Shown here: positions 17,195 to 25,078 of the stretch, piece by piece
How the letters are laid out: every line of letters begins with the position of its first letter
How positions within the stretch are numbered: position 1 is the stretch's first letter
Source: Labrys okinawensis
Lineage (GTDB): Bacteria > Pseudomonadota > Alphaproteobacteria > Rhizobiales > Labraceae
Assembly: GCF_002982075.1 (NCBI RefSeq)
Contig: NZ_PUEJ01000005.1
Span: 496,001 to 560,000 of the forward strand
Direction: 5' to 3'
DNA: 64,000 bases
Notes under the pieces: model-generated
Database searches by the model: none
The model's input: the letters and a program-made list of their open reading frames with translations, nothing else
What the model was told of the DNA's origin: nothing
Made by a program: the position numbers and the translations under genes

Positions 17195-17346
17195 CGCGGG
17201 CGAATTTCCTGGCGGCTGCCGGACCTGCGACCTTGCTTGGTCTCCTTCTGTCACGCCCGCACATGGCTGTCTGTTCCGCGCGTGACTCCGGAACAGGCGC
17301 GCCTTCTTGCCGTCGCCGCCCGCAGCGCAGGCGGGCAACCGATGGC

Positions 17347-17634
17347 TCAATCGTCGTTTTCGGCCGTGAGTTCTTCCGGCCGAAGACCGGATTGGCGCTC
17401 TCCCCGGCGCAGCCGCAAGCCCGGCCCCTGGCCGTCGTCGTCCAGGAACTGGATGCCGGCCTCCTCGAAGGCGAGCCGCATGGCTGCCAGGTCCTGTCTC
17501 TGCGGCATCCGGCCGCCCTTTTCGAACTCGGCGATGATGACTTTGGGCACGCCCGACCGCTTCACCAGATCGGCGACATCGAAATCCAGGAGGGCACGGG
17601 CGGCGCGGCTGAGGGAAGGGGTGAGGGACATCAT
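17347..17634 (-). CDS. Small XRE-type helix-turn-helix protein
   Basis: A 95-residue protein with a divergent Cro/XRE helix-turn-helix in its first 60 residues (ARALLDFDVADLVKRSGVPK, then IIAEFEKGGRMPQ) and a basic, glycine-rich tail. This pattern is found in alphaproteobacterial small regulators that carry a single XRE domain. Two adjacent ATG codons (17634 and 17631) could start it. It lies about 150 bases upstream of the LuxR-type gene on the same strand. Function and target are unknown. Confidence 0.7.
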   Translation of the reverse strand: MMSLTPSLSRAARALLDFDVADLVKRSGVPKVIIAEFEKGGRMPQRQDLAAMRLAFEEAGIQFLDDDGQGPGLRLRRGERQSGLRPEELTAENDD

Positions 17635-17824
17635 GAACGCCTCATACAGATGAACAGGCCGATATCTGGCAACAGCCGGCCTTAACAGGAGATGTAGGAA
17701 GCAGCGAGGCGTTCAGCCAGTTCATCCGCCAATATTGCAGGGAAGAGTTTCCGTACCGGAGGCGATTTCTGAATCGGATCGGATGCTGTAGAGGAGAGCC
17801 CCGATTTCAAGGAAGGACACTCCC

Positions 17825-18169
17825 ATGGTCAAGCGTCTCCATCCCGGCCCGCGTTTTTGCAAGGCGGTCGTCGCCAACGGCATTGTCACCACGGCCGGCA
17901 TCACCGCCGCCGACACCAGCGGCGACACCGCGGCACAGACCGCCGACATCCTGGCGCAGATCGACGGCCTGCTGGCCGAAGCCGGCAGTTCCAAGTCGAA
18001 CCTGCTCACGGCCAGCATCTGGCTGCGCGACATCGCTCATTTCTCCCAGATGAATGCCGTGTGGGACAAGTGGGTCGACATGGACAACCTGCCTGTCCGC
18101 GCCACCGTGGAGGCCCGCCTGGCCGCGCCGGAACTCCTGGTCGAGATCCAGGTCACCGCGACGGCCTGA
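17825..18169 (+). CDS. RidA-family protein
   Basis: Member of the RidA/YjgF/UK114 family, 114 residues, cytosolic trimer in known homologues. RidA enzymes deaminate reactive enamine/imine intermediates released by PLP enzymes. The conserved arginine that contacts the substrate carboxylate is in PVRATVEARLA, and the C-terminal LLVEIQVTA strand is typical. HPGPRFCKAVVANG near the start is also family-like. It stands alone with its own upstream region. It may belong to a RidA subgroup without deaminase activity; the Arg suggests it is active. Confidence 0.9.
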   Translation: MVKRLHPGPRFCKAVVANGIVTTAGITAADTSGDTAAQTADILAQIDGLLAEAGSSKSNLLTASIWLRDIAHFSQMNAVWDKWVDMDNLPVRATVEARLAAPELLVEIQVTATA

Positions 18170-18245
18170 TCGCCCTTCCCAAGGCGCACTTTGCAATGAC
18201 GAGTGCGCCTTCCTCTTCGAGCTGCGAAGGCCTCGGCGGTCCGAG

Positions 18246-19100
18246 CTATACCTGCAGCTCGGTTTCGAACGAGACGACCACCTCCCCTTCACGCTTCACC
18301 CGCGCAGAAAAGGCGTAATGCGAGAGAGCCCGGGATGCCGAAAGGCTTTCGACCTCGAAGAGCAATTCGCTGGCGGCGGAGACCAGCTTGAGAGCAGCGA
18401 TATCGGTCCGGACCACGGAATAGTCGACCTCCCGCCCCACGATGTGGTGGAGAAGACGGGTCACCACCTGGGTGATGGTTTCAGCGATGATCGCAATCGG
18501 CCAAGCCGGATAGTCGAGGAAGTGACCGGCGCATCGGACTGGTGGGAGAGGCTGGCTGCGCGCTGTGAGCACTCTGCCGCGGGGTTCCTGAAACGTCAGG
18601 GCAATCGGATGCCGGTAAGGCGATCCGTCCGGAATGAAACGCTGCTCGGTTCGAAAGTCCTCGAACAAGCGGGCGAAGACCGGAGCCGACAGAGCCTGAT
18701 ATTCGCAATGAAGATGAGCGAAGGGCCCATCATCGCCTCCGACGACGGCCTGCGCCGCAAGCGACCGTCGATCTTGCTTCAAGACCTCCGAAAGGGCCTG
18801 GAACTCGCGGCCTGTTCCCTGGTATCGCGCATCGGAAAGCTTGCTGTAGCGTGCCTTGGTGGCCAGATAATAGATCCGCTCAGCCCCCGACCGGGCAGCT
18901 GCGGCACATGATCCGAGAATGGCCAGATGCCGGCCGATTTCGGCTGAGGCAATCGGCCCGCGTTCATAGCCGATCGCCTGTTCTGACGCGAACGCGCCAT
19001 GGATAGTACCATCTTCTCCTTCTTCAAGGTCTCCAAAAGCAAAATAAGGTGCTTGCACGGCGATCCGCTCGCATATGTTCGCTATATTCAATCTGCGCAC
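18246..19100 (-). CDS. Tandem hotdog-fold protein (FabZ/AfsA-like)
   Basis: A 284-residue protein that reads as two hotdog domains. The first half carries FAFGDLEEGEDGTIHGAF and ASAEIGRHLAILGSC around a long central helix. The second carries AGHFLDYPAWPIAIIAETIT, which resembles the GHFPGxPxxPGxxxxEAxxQ active site of FabA/FabZ dehydratases, keeping the GHF histidine. Double-hotdog proteins act on acyl-ACP or acyl-CoA thioesters, and AfsA types make butyrolactone signals; which applies here is unknown. It is monocistronic, with an AT-rich upstream region holding a 9-base inverted repeat. No fatty-acid or signal-synthesis genes are adjacent. Confidence 0.6.
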   Translation of the reverse strand: MRRLNIANICERIAVQAPYFAFGDLEEGEDGTIHGAFASEQAIGYERGPIASAEIGRHLAILGSCAAAARSGAERIYYLATKARYSKLSDARYQGTGREFQALSEVLKQDRRSLAAQAVVGGDDGPFAHLHCEYQALSAPVFARLFEDFRTEQRFIPDGSPYRHPIALTFQEPRGRVLTARSQPLPPVRCAGHFLDYPAWPIAIIAETITQVVTRLLHHIVGREVDYSVVRTDIAALKLVSAASELLFEVESLSASRALSHYAFSARVKREGEVVVSFETELQV

Positions 19101-19103
19101 AGG

Positions 19104-19191
19104 ATACCTACATCATATATTTTGTTTTTGATGTCGATTCGATAGCTACCGCTGCTACATTGCAACTTGATAACATTTGAATTGTAGGTAT
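19104..19191. promoter_or_regulatory. AT-rich promoter region with distant 9-base inverted repeat
   Basis: ATACCTACA (19104-19112) and its exact complement TGTAGGTAT (19183-19191) flank an AT-rich stretch. The first arm is four bases from the hotdog gene start. The DNA here is much richer in A+T than its surroundings, as expected of a promoter. A looping repressor site or a long-range mRNA stem are both possible. Confidence 0.45.
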
Positions 19192-19295
19192 TCAAAATAT
19201 TTCAGTTCACAATGCTAGAAAGTATTCTTGCTGCGAAAGTTTGTAAGGCGCAGATGGGCTTGCAAAGTTGCTGTTCCCACACTTATCGGCTCAAC

Positions 19296-19340
19296 GCGTC
19301 TTTGCGATTCTTGGCATGACCGCCAAATCGCAAAGCGCTT
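19296..19340. repeat. Dispersed palindromic repeat, copy B
   Basis: Hairpin with left arm CTTTGCGATTCTTGGC and right arm GCCAAATCGCAAAG. It is the closest relative of the copy at 62.8 kb. Its outer edge reaches the stop codon of the histidine phosphatase gene at 19340. Confidence 0.75.
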
Positions 19341-19945
19341 CAGCTCCGCGCCACACGGGCGAAGGCATTTGCGGACATCCATTCGCCATTCTCGATCGGA
19401 CAGCCCAGGAAGGCGCTGAAATAACGCTTCATGTCTCTCCTGTCGCTCGCCTCGGGATGTTCGGCCAGCATGCGCCAAGCCTGCATGATGTGGCCATGCG
19501 TGAAAATGACGATGCGATCGAGACCAAGCGCTTCGATATGGCGGGCTGCGGCGCGCACGCGCTCCAGCATCTGGGTGAATGATTCGGCGCCGGGGCCGTC
19601 GATCCGCTCCGGATCGGCGAGGTCCCAATAGGCCTCTACCAGCGGGCGACGCTGCTCCATCGTGGTGTTGGCGCAGCGGATAGGCGACAGATAGGTGAAT
19701 TCCTGCACCGGCCAGGTTTCAATCGGCACCGCTGCAAAGCGCTCTGCCGTCGGGGCTGCGGTTTGGCGTGCTCGCAGATAAGGCGACACGACGATCAATT
19801 CCGGGGCACGTTCGAACGTGGCCGCTATCTGATGCGCCTGCTGCCAGCCCGTGTCGGTCAGCGGCGCCGATGAGGCGTCCTTGCTCGCCGCTCCCGCATT
19901 GGCAGTGCTTTCGCCATGGCGGATCAGCCAGAGCTCACGCGCCAT
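19340..19945 (-). CDS. Histidine phosphatase family protein
   Basis: Phosphoglycerate-mutase-like phosphatase, 201 residues, probably cytosolic. The catalytic RHG motif is at the N-terminus (LWLIRHGEST), with the second catalytic histidine in IVIFTHGHIMQAW. The block VSPYLRARQTA between them contributes phosphate-binding arginine. The stop codon abuts a palindromic repeat. Family members dephosphorylate sugar phosphates, nucleotides or proteins; the substrate is not evident. It is separated by 33 bases from a small exported-protein gene upstream on the same strand. Confidence 0.9.
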   Translation of the reverse strand: MARELWLIRHGESTANAGAASKDASSAPLTDTGWQQAHQIAATFERAPELIVVSPYLRARQTAAPTAERFAAVPIETWPVQEFTYLSPIRCANTTMEQRRPLVEAYWDLADPERIDGPGAESFTQMLERVRAAARHIEALGLDRIVIFTHGHIMQAWRMLAEHPEASDRRDMKRYFSAFLGCPIENGEWMSANAFARVARS

Positions 19946-19978
19946 GCCGCCTCCAGGAAACCGACAAGCGAACGGCCC

Positions 19979-20284
19979 TCACTCGAACACCTCGAATGGA
20001 CGCCGCAGCCGATCTTCCCGGGTAACCTGGCGGGCGTTGAGCTTGAGTTCACAGCCACCGCAAATGTCCGGGCGAGCCGTGAAAGCCTTGGATGACTTGT
20101 CCTCGGCATCCGGAGCCCATTGTGAGGCGGGATTTCCCAAGGCAGGCGCCTTGCCGGCCGCAGGAGCCGGCTTCTTGTGCCGGGGTTGCTCCACCCTCAA
20201 ATCCGGCAGTGCGAATTCCTCTGCCAGGACGGAGGTGCCCAGCAGTGGCAGGAGGAGGAGAGCGGTACAGGCGGACAGCTTCAT
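19979..20284 (-). CDS. Small exported protein with a CGGC motif
   Basis: A 101-residue protein with a clear signal peptide (MKLSACTALLLLPLLGTSVLA, cleavage near residue 21). The mature part is proline- and lysine-rich and ends in ARPDICGGCELKLNARQVTR, so a CxxC pair is present that could bind metal or form a disulfide. I do not recognise the family. It may be co-transcribed with the phosphatase gene downstream. Homologues among alphaproteobacteria would confirm it as real. Confidence 0.65.
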   Translation of the reverse strand: MKLSACTALLLLPLLGTSVLAEEFALPDLRVEQPRHKKPAPAAGKAPALGNPASQWAPDAEDKSSKAFTARPDICGGCELKLNARQVTREDRLRRPFEVFE

Positions 20285-20476
20285 TGGGGAGCCCCAGCGT
20301 CAGGCATTGCCGGCAGGACAAGGTCGATGAGTCGACGGCAATATCCCAACATAACATGCTCCCGACAAGGGAGGAGGGGCTGGCCGGCAGATCCGCTCCT
20401 CTGCTGCGGCTGTGGCTATTGCTTTGGCTCCGGCCTTGTGGCTTGCTTCGCCACGAGAATTGACAAGGAGCGACCA

Positions 20477-21106
20477 ATGCCTGATCCGACACTCTGGGGA
20501 CTGTTCGTTCTCGCATCGGTCACGCTGCTGCTGACACCTGGGCCGGCAGTGTTGTTCATCGTGGCGCGCTCGGTCGAGCGAGGCAAGGTCGCGGGCCTGG
20601 TTTCGGTCCTCGGCATCCATCTCGGCACCATCGTCCATATCGTCGCCGCGGCCGTCGGGCTGTCAGCCTTGGTCGTTTCCTCCACCCTGGCCTTTTCCGT
20701 GGTCAAATATCTGGGCGCGGCCTATCTGATCTGGATCGGCATCCGTACGCTGCTGGCGCCGGACCTGCCGCCGGAGATCTCTGCCAAATCGAACAAACCG
20801 CTGCATCGGCTCTTTCAGGAAGGCTTCATCGTCAACCTGTTCAACCCGAAGACCGCGATCTTCTTCCTGGCGTTCCTGCCGCAATTCGTCGATCCGGGCC
20901 GCGGCGCCCTGCATTGGCAGATTCTCGTGCTCGGCTTCACCTTCATGGGGCTCGGCATGCTGAGCGATGCCATGTTTGCACTGGCCGCCGGCGCGGCTGG
21001 GGATTTCCTGCGCCGGAGCCGCCGGTTCCTGCGGTTCCAGCGCTGGTTCGCTGGCCTGTCCTTCATCGGCCTCGGCGTAACGGCGGCGCTGGTCTCGCGG
21101 AAATAG
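20477..21106 (+). CDS. LysE/RhtB-family exporter
   Basis: Inner-membrane exporter of the LysE/RhtB family, 209 residues with about six hydrophobic helices. Family signatures are LLLTPGPAVLFIVARSVERG near residues 15-35 and FIVNLFNPKTAIFFLAFLPQFV in the second half. Homologues export amino acids such as homoserine, threonine or lysine. The ATG at 20477 follows AAGGAG. A LysR-type gene lies convergent downstream, not divergent, so this gene is not the obvious LysR target. No riboswitch was seen upstream. Confidence 0.9.
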   Translation: MPDPTLWGLFVLASVTLLLTPGPAVLFIVARSVERGKVAGLVSVLGIHLGTIVHIVAAAVGLSALVVSSTLAFSVVKYLGAAYLIWIGIRTLLAPDLPPEISAKSNKPLHRLFQEGFIVNLFNPKTAIFFLAFLPQFVDPGRGALHWQILVLGFTFMGLGMLSDAMFALAAGAAGDFLRRSRRFLRFQRWFAGLSFIGLGVTAALVSRK

Positions 21107-21146
21107 GAATACCTCTGCCCGCGGCGGGCCACGTCGCGTGACACCT

Positions 21147-22028
21147 TCAACGGGGCGGATGGCTCCTTGCCGGCGCCATTGCCAGGGCCTCGCGGAGATG
21201 ATCGGCGAGCAACGCGGCCGCCCGTGTCGGGCTGGGTCCGGCGTGTAACCGGATCTCGGCACCGGGCAGGGCGGGCAGACCATCCCGCGGCGACAGGCCG
21301 CGCAAACTGTGCGGCAGAAAACTCGCTTTCACCACCGTGACCGCCAATCCCTGGGCCGCAACGGCCTCCACCGTAGCCAGGTTGTGCGAGACGAAAGCCA
21401 GTCGCCACGGACGCCGGACGGCATCGAGGGCCTCGATTGCCCACTTGCGGAAGAGACAGCCCATTGGGTAGAGCGCCACGGGGAGAGGATCGATCAGCCA
21501 AGCCTCGTGCGACGCGCTGGCGGCCCAGACCGGTTGTTCGCGCCGCAGCAATTCGCCGTGTTCATGCCCCTCGGCATGCATGGCGATGACGAGATCATAG
21601 CTTTCGCCGAGGCGGCCGAGCATAGTGCTGGTCAGGCCGGTTTCCATCTCGATGTGAATGCGGGGATAGAGCGTGAGGAAGCGCGCCAGCATGGCGGGCA
21701 GAACGTGGCTCCCGTAATCGTCCATCACGCCCAGGCGAACGCGCCCCTCGATCCGATGCTCGCGAAGCTTGCCGACCGCCTCCTCGTTCAGGGCGAGGAT
21801 GCGGCGTGCATAGGCAACCAGGCTTTCACCGGCCTGGGTCAGTTCGACCATGGTGGTGTTACGCCGGAACAAATCGGCAGCGACCCGCATTTCCAGGCGC
21901 CTGATCTGCATGCTCACGGCAGATTGCGTGCGATTGAGCCGGGCCGCTGCCCGCGTGAAGGAGCGGTGGTCGGCCACGGCCAGGAAGGCTCTCAATAGAT
22001 CGGGATCGAGCATCGGTAACGTCATCAC
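21147..22028 (-). CDS. LysR-family transcriptional regulator
   Basis: LysR-type regulator of 293 residues. The helix-turn-helix occupies about residues 6-65 (DLLRAFLAVADHRSFTRAAA, LNRTQSAVSMQIRRLE), followed by the effector-binding domain. It is divergent from an EamA-type transporter with a 94-base gap, so the transporter is the likely target. Starts at 22028, 22025 and 22013 are all possible; I keep the longest. The effector is probably the transported compound. Confidence 0.9.
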   Translation of the reverse strand: MMTLPMLDPDLLRAFLAVADHRSFTRAAARLNRTQSAVSMQIRRLEMRVAADLFRRNTTMVELTQAGESLVAYARRILALNEEAVGKLREHRIEGRVRLGVMDDYGSHVLPAMLARFLTLYPRIHIEMETGLTSTMLGRLGESYDLVIAMHAEGHEHGELLRREQPVWAASASHEAWLIDPLPVALYPMGCLFRKWAIEALDAVRRPWRLAFVSHNLATVEAVAAQGLAVTVVKASFLPHSLRGLSPRDGLPALPGAEIRLHAGPSPTRAAALLADHLREALAMAPARSHPPR

Positions 22029-22122
22029 ACATCATGATGATGTTCATCAATCAAATGCAATTCCCTTATGAGACTGGCTTCCGCTAGCCTGCGCTCGCAA
22101 CGATCAACAGGGGAGCAGGGCG

Positions 22123-23049
22123 ATGTGGGGTGTTCTGGCGGCCGTCCTGTCGAGCGGCATCGGGGGCACCGCCGTGGTCGCCACGCGTTCGCTTTCCCAA
22201 ACGATCGATCCGATTACGCTCGGCGCCCTGCGTTTCGGTCTCGGCTTTGTTTTTCTCCTGCCGGTCGCGTGCCTGCGCCGCGAAGCCTGGCCGCCGCGGC
22301 GCGACTGGCCGGGCGTGGCCGGACTGGGCTTTCTGTTCTTCGGGCTCTTTCCGATCCTGTTCAATGCCGCGCTTTATTTCACCACGGCCGCGCGCGGCGC
22401 CATTGCCCTCTCGGCCCTGCCGGTCCTGACCATGCTGGCGGCCGCGGCGCTGAGAGCAGAGGCCATGACTTCACGCAAGGTGCTGGGCGTGCTGGTCACC
22501 ATGACCGGGGTGGCACTGGCGCTGCTTTCGGGTCTCTCCGAAGCGCCTGCCGGCGCCTGGCGCGGTGATCTCCTGATGCTCGGAGCAGCGCTCGTGATGG
22601 CACTCTACACAATCTGGTCCCGGCCTTTTATCGCCCGTTCAGGCTCCGTTCGCTTCACCCTGGTGGCGATGGGAATCGGTGCCCTCTGCCTCGTTTTGGG
22701 GGCGGCGATCGGCGGGGGATTAGCGAATATTCGCGGGCTTCCGCCGGAAGCCTGGCTGGCTGCCGCCTATCTCGGCATTGCCGGCAGCGCGCTGGTCTTC
22801 TTCCTGTGGTCCTTCGCAGTCACCCATACGACGCCGACTCTGGTGGCGATCGCGGTGGCCGTCAATCCGATCACCGCCAGCCTTGCGGGGGAGTTCTTTC
22901 TCGCAGAAAGACTGGGCTGGAACTTCGCGGCGGGCCTCTTGCTGGTCTGCCTCGGCATTGTCATCGCGGCAACCAAGCCCGGCTTGCGTCCGGAAGGATC
23001 GTTCAGCGAGAAACGTCGGTTTCGCCTCCGAATACGACCCCGCGATTGA
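22123..23049 (+). CDS. EamA-family transporter (altered C-terminus)
   Basis: Ten-helix DMT/EamA-family inner-membrane transporter of 308 residues, made of two EamA repeats (about 1-135 and 145-280). Repeat features include GALRFGLGFVFLLPVA and AVNPITASLAGEFFLAERLGW. The last 17 or so residues (SFSEKRRFRLRIRPRD) are basic and unlike the family. They are read from DNA antisense to a truncated outer-membrane protein gene, so a rearrangement seems to have replaced the native end. Known relatives export amino acids and metabolites. It is divergent from a LysR gene, its probable regulator. Confidence 0.88.
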   Translation: MWGVLAAVLSSGIGGTAVVATRSLSQTIDPITLGALRFGLGFVFLLPVACLRREAWPPRRDWPGVAGLGFLFFGLFPILFNAALYFTTAARGAIALSALPVLTMLAAAALRAEAMTSRKVLGVLVTMTGVALALLSGLSEAPAGAWRGDLLMLGAALVMALYTIWSRPFIARSGSVRFTLVAMGIGALCLVLGAAIGGGLANIRGLPPEAWLAAAYLGIAGSALVFFLWSFAVTHTTPTLVAIAVAVNPITASLAGEFFLAERLGWNFAAGLLLVCLGIVIAATKPGLRPEGSFSEKRRFRLRIRPRD

Positions 23050-23317
23050 ATTGGTAATTATAACCCGCATGCGCCCCGAAGGTGGAGCCGAGATCCGAGG
23101 AGGACCGGCTGGCGCCGTCCGTACTCCATTTCGACCTTCCCTGGGACAGGCCGCCATGGCCGCCGACATAGAACCCCGTCCAGTCATGAGGCCCGGGCGC
23201 CTTTTTGGCATCCAGGGGCGGCGGGGCGAATTTGTTCTCCTTGGGAGCAAAGCCGTCGGCAAGGGCGGTGCCGGTCAACAGCAGCAACGCGCCGGCAGCG
23301 ATAGCAGGGATCTTCAT
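23003..23317 (-). pseudogene. Truncated RopB/Omp25-type outer-membrane protein
   Basis: The frame encodes a signal peptide (MKIPAIAAGALLLLTGTALA) and the start of a small outer-membrane beta-barrel: DWTGFYVGGHGG then GAHAGYNYQFNRGVVFGGET, the hallmark of alphaproteobacterial Omp25/RopB proteins. It stops after about 104 residues, whereas family members have 200 or more and continue with further strands. The break coincides with the 3' end of the EamA gene, which overlaps it by 47 bases. I infer that a deletion or insertion removed the rest. A short protein cannot form a normal barrel. Confidence 0.75.
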
Positions 23318-23451
23318 GGTCGACTCCGGCAATTCGGCAGGTTGACCACTGAATCTACAGAAGAATGCGACCGAATGAAGATCATATCCGCTTCAGAGGC
23401 AGGTCGAAGAGCCATGGCAACAGCGCGCGTTCAGACCCAACGCCAATAGCT

Positions 23452-23748
23452 TCAGGCCCGACGATGGAGACGCAGGGGTTTGGTCGCTGCGCGCACCACG
23501 GTGCCCTTCGCCTCGAGATCGAGCTGAACGGCTTTCAGCCACCAGCCGGCTTTCGCTCCGCCGGGAAAGAGATCCTGCGACAGCAAGGGCAGCAAATGCT
23601 GCTTGGCTTCGGCTACGGTCAGGCCAGGCGAGATATCCGGCAAAACGGCGAGGAGTGCCGCTTTCATCGCCTCATATTTCGCTCTGTCGACGCGAACGAC
23701 ATGGCCGGGCGAAATCACGTTCTGGATCGCAATCCTCTCAACCAGCAT
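23452..23748 (-). CDS. DUF6958-type small protein
   Basis: A 98-residue cytosolic protein. It resembles a family of small uncharacterised proteins (I believe DUF6958) by the stretch VDRAKYEAMKAALLAVLP and the tail LFPGGAKAGWWLKAVQLDLE. I chose the ATG at 23748 (MLVERIAIQN); a second at 23757 is open. The start overlaps the stop of the upstream GFA-like gene by about 11 bases, so translation is probably coupled. Function unknown. Confidence 0.75.
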   Translation of the reverse strand: MLVERIAIQNVISPGHVVRVDRAKYEAMKAALLAVLPDISPGLTVAEAKQHLLPLLSQDLFPGGAKAGWWLKAVQLDLEAKGTVVRAATKPLRLHRRA

Positions 23749-24298
23749 AATGACCAACCCCGCCTTTCACATAATCGATCTTCGGCGCCCGAAAGCCCAT
23801 GGCGATCCAGGCCAAAAGCAGCTTCCACATGAAACGGCCCGAATGCGAGGCATAGCTGGGCATGTCGCCTTCTCGGTCAAAGCCGCCCTGCCGATCCCCT
23901 GTCATCACGCGCATTTGCGGAGCGGGTCGATCGCTGGCGGCGAAGCGTTGCCTGTAGAGGCTGAGCCAGTGCCCGTTTTCGAATTCGAGAAACATGGGAG
24001 CGTTGCAACACTGCGCCAGAACACGCCTGGTCTTGGCGGCAGGTGTCAGGCGATATTCGCGCAGCAACTCGGCTCCCCTGACGTAACGAATCCGGTCCTT
24101 CCGGTAGAGCACGAAGGCGGTGCCCCCATCGTCCTCTGCCATGTTAGGCGCTCCCGGCAGAGCCTCGATCCGTTTCCGTGCGGTACGGCAACTCGTGCAT
24201 TGACAAATGGCGGTGACGATAGGGGAATCGACCGTCTCGAGTACGACACGTCCGCACTGACAGGTGAAAGGGCGAACCCTTCCAGGTGAACGCGCCAT
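23738..24298 (-). CDS. GFA-like zinc-binding protein (DUF6151-type)
   Basis: A 186-residue protein resembling the glutathione-dependent formaldehyde-activating (GFA/Mss4-like) fold. Cysteine pairs are at FTCQCGRV, ICQCTSCRTA and VLAQCCNAP, consistent with a zinc site. The C-terminus has a hydrophobic, tryptophan-rich stretch (FMWKLLLAWIAMGF) that may contact membrane. It overlaps the DUF6958-type gene downstream. It is divergent from a TetR gene with a palindromic operator in the 104-base gap, so it is probably the regulated operon. A GFA enzyme role is not assured. Confidence 0.75.
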   Translation of the reverse strand: MARSPGRVRPFTCQCGRVVLETVDSPIVTAICQCTSCRTARKRIEALPGAPNMAEDDGGTAFVLYRKDRIRYVRGAELLREYRLTPAAKTRRVLAQCCNAPMFLEFENGHWLSLYRQRFAASDRPAPQMRVMTGDRQGGFDREGDMPSYASHSGRFMWKLLLAWIAMGFRAPKIDYVKGGVGHYAG

Positions 24299-24326
24299 GG
24301 TCAGCCCTCCAACATTGCCCTATAAT

Positions 24327-24342
24327 TAGACTGTACCGTCTA
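24327..24342. promoter_or_regulatory. TetR operator candidate
   Basis: TAGAC TGTACC GTCTA is an inverted repeat with 5-base perfect arms, typical of AcrR/AefR-type TetR operators. It lies between the divergent GFA-like and TetR genes and would overlap either promoter. Confidence 0.7.
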
Positions 24343-24402
24343 GTTTGATTTGTCAATCCATATGGTCTATTCGCAAACCGGTGCTATCCAGCGGCAGGGG
24401 GC

Positions 24403-25065
24403 ATGGCTACCATGAGCAACGGTGCAAGAATTCGGGTCGAGCGTACGCGCAAAGGTATCGTTGCGGCCGCAACCGAACTCTTCCTTAAGCATGGCTTCTT
24501 GGCCACCAACATGGACGAGATCGCCGCGACGGCCGACGTGTCCAAGCAGACCGTCTATGCCCATTTCCAAAACAAGGAGACCCTGTTCCTCGAAATAGCG
24601 AACGGCATGACGGGGCAGGCCGGCGACGAATTGCAGGAACAGGTGGCGGATCCACCCGACGACCTCCCGATTGAAAAGTTTCTGCTCAGGTTCGCTGATC
24701 TGCAGCTTGCCTTGGTGATGACGCCACGCCTGCTGCAATTGCGGCGCTTGGCGATTGCCGAGGCCGAGCGCTTTCCCGACCTCGGCAAGGTGCTGTACGA
24801 GCGCGGCCCGATGCGCTCGATCAACCGGCTGGCGACGATATTCGCGCGCTATGTCGAGTTGGGCCTCATCCAGACATCTGATGTTCGCGCCGCCGCCGCC
24901 TTCTTCAACTGGCTGGTGATGGGGGGGCCGGTCAACGACGTTATGCTCCTGGGCAATGGTGCGATACCAAAGCCGGAAGTGCTGCGGGCCCATGCCAGGG
25001 AGGCGGTTCGCATCTTCCTTGCTGCCTACCGGATCGACGCCGGGGGGAAAGCTCAGCCGACATGA
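24403..25065 (+). CDS. TetR-family regulator (AcrR/AefR-like)
   Basis: TetR-family repressor of 220 residues. The helix-turn-helix is LFLKHGFLATNMDEIAATAD followed by VSKQTVYAHFQNKETLFLEI. The C-terminal part holds the TetR_C ligand domain typical of AefR-like members (RLLQLRRLAIAEAERFPDLG). It is divergent from the GFA-like/DUF6958 pair with the operator at 24327-24342 and ends 13 bases from the convergent methyltransferase gene. Starts at 24403 and 24412 are both open. Ligand unknown. Confidence 0.88.
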   Translation: MATMSNGARIRVERTRKGIVAAATELFLKHGFLATNMDEIAATADVSKQTVYAHFQNKETLFLEIANGMTGQAGDELQEQVADPPDDLPIEKFLLRFADLQLALVMTPRLLQLRRLAIAEAERFPDLGKVLYERGPMRSINRLATIFARYVELGLIQTSDVRAAAAFFNWLVMGGPVNDVMLLGNGAIPKPEVLRAHAREAVRIFLAAYRIDAGGKAQPT

Positions 25066-25078
25066 TCCCCATTCCGTC

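Noticed and set aside
16733..17350. Longer form of the LuxR-type regulator starting at 17350
   Set aside because: The extra 52 residues are Arg/Pro-rich without structure and the ATG at 17194 fits the domain boundary.
20285..20476. Possible amino-acid riboswitch before the LysE-type exporter
   Set aside because: No conserved lysine-riboswitch core or convincing multi-helix junction could be read; only a small local stem is present.
22029..22070. An FNR-like sequence near TTCATCAATCAAA in the LysR-EamA gap
   Set aside because: Only one half site resembles TTGAT/ATCAA and spacing is wrong.
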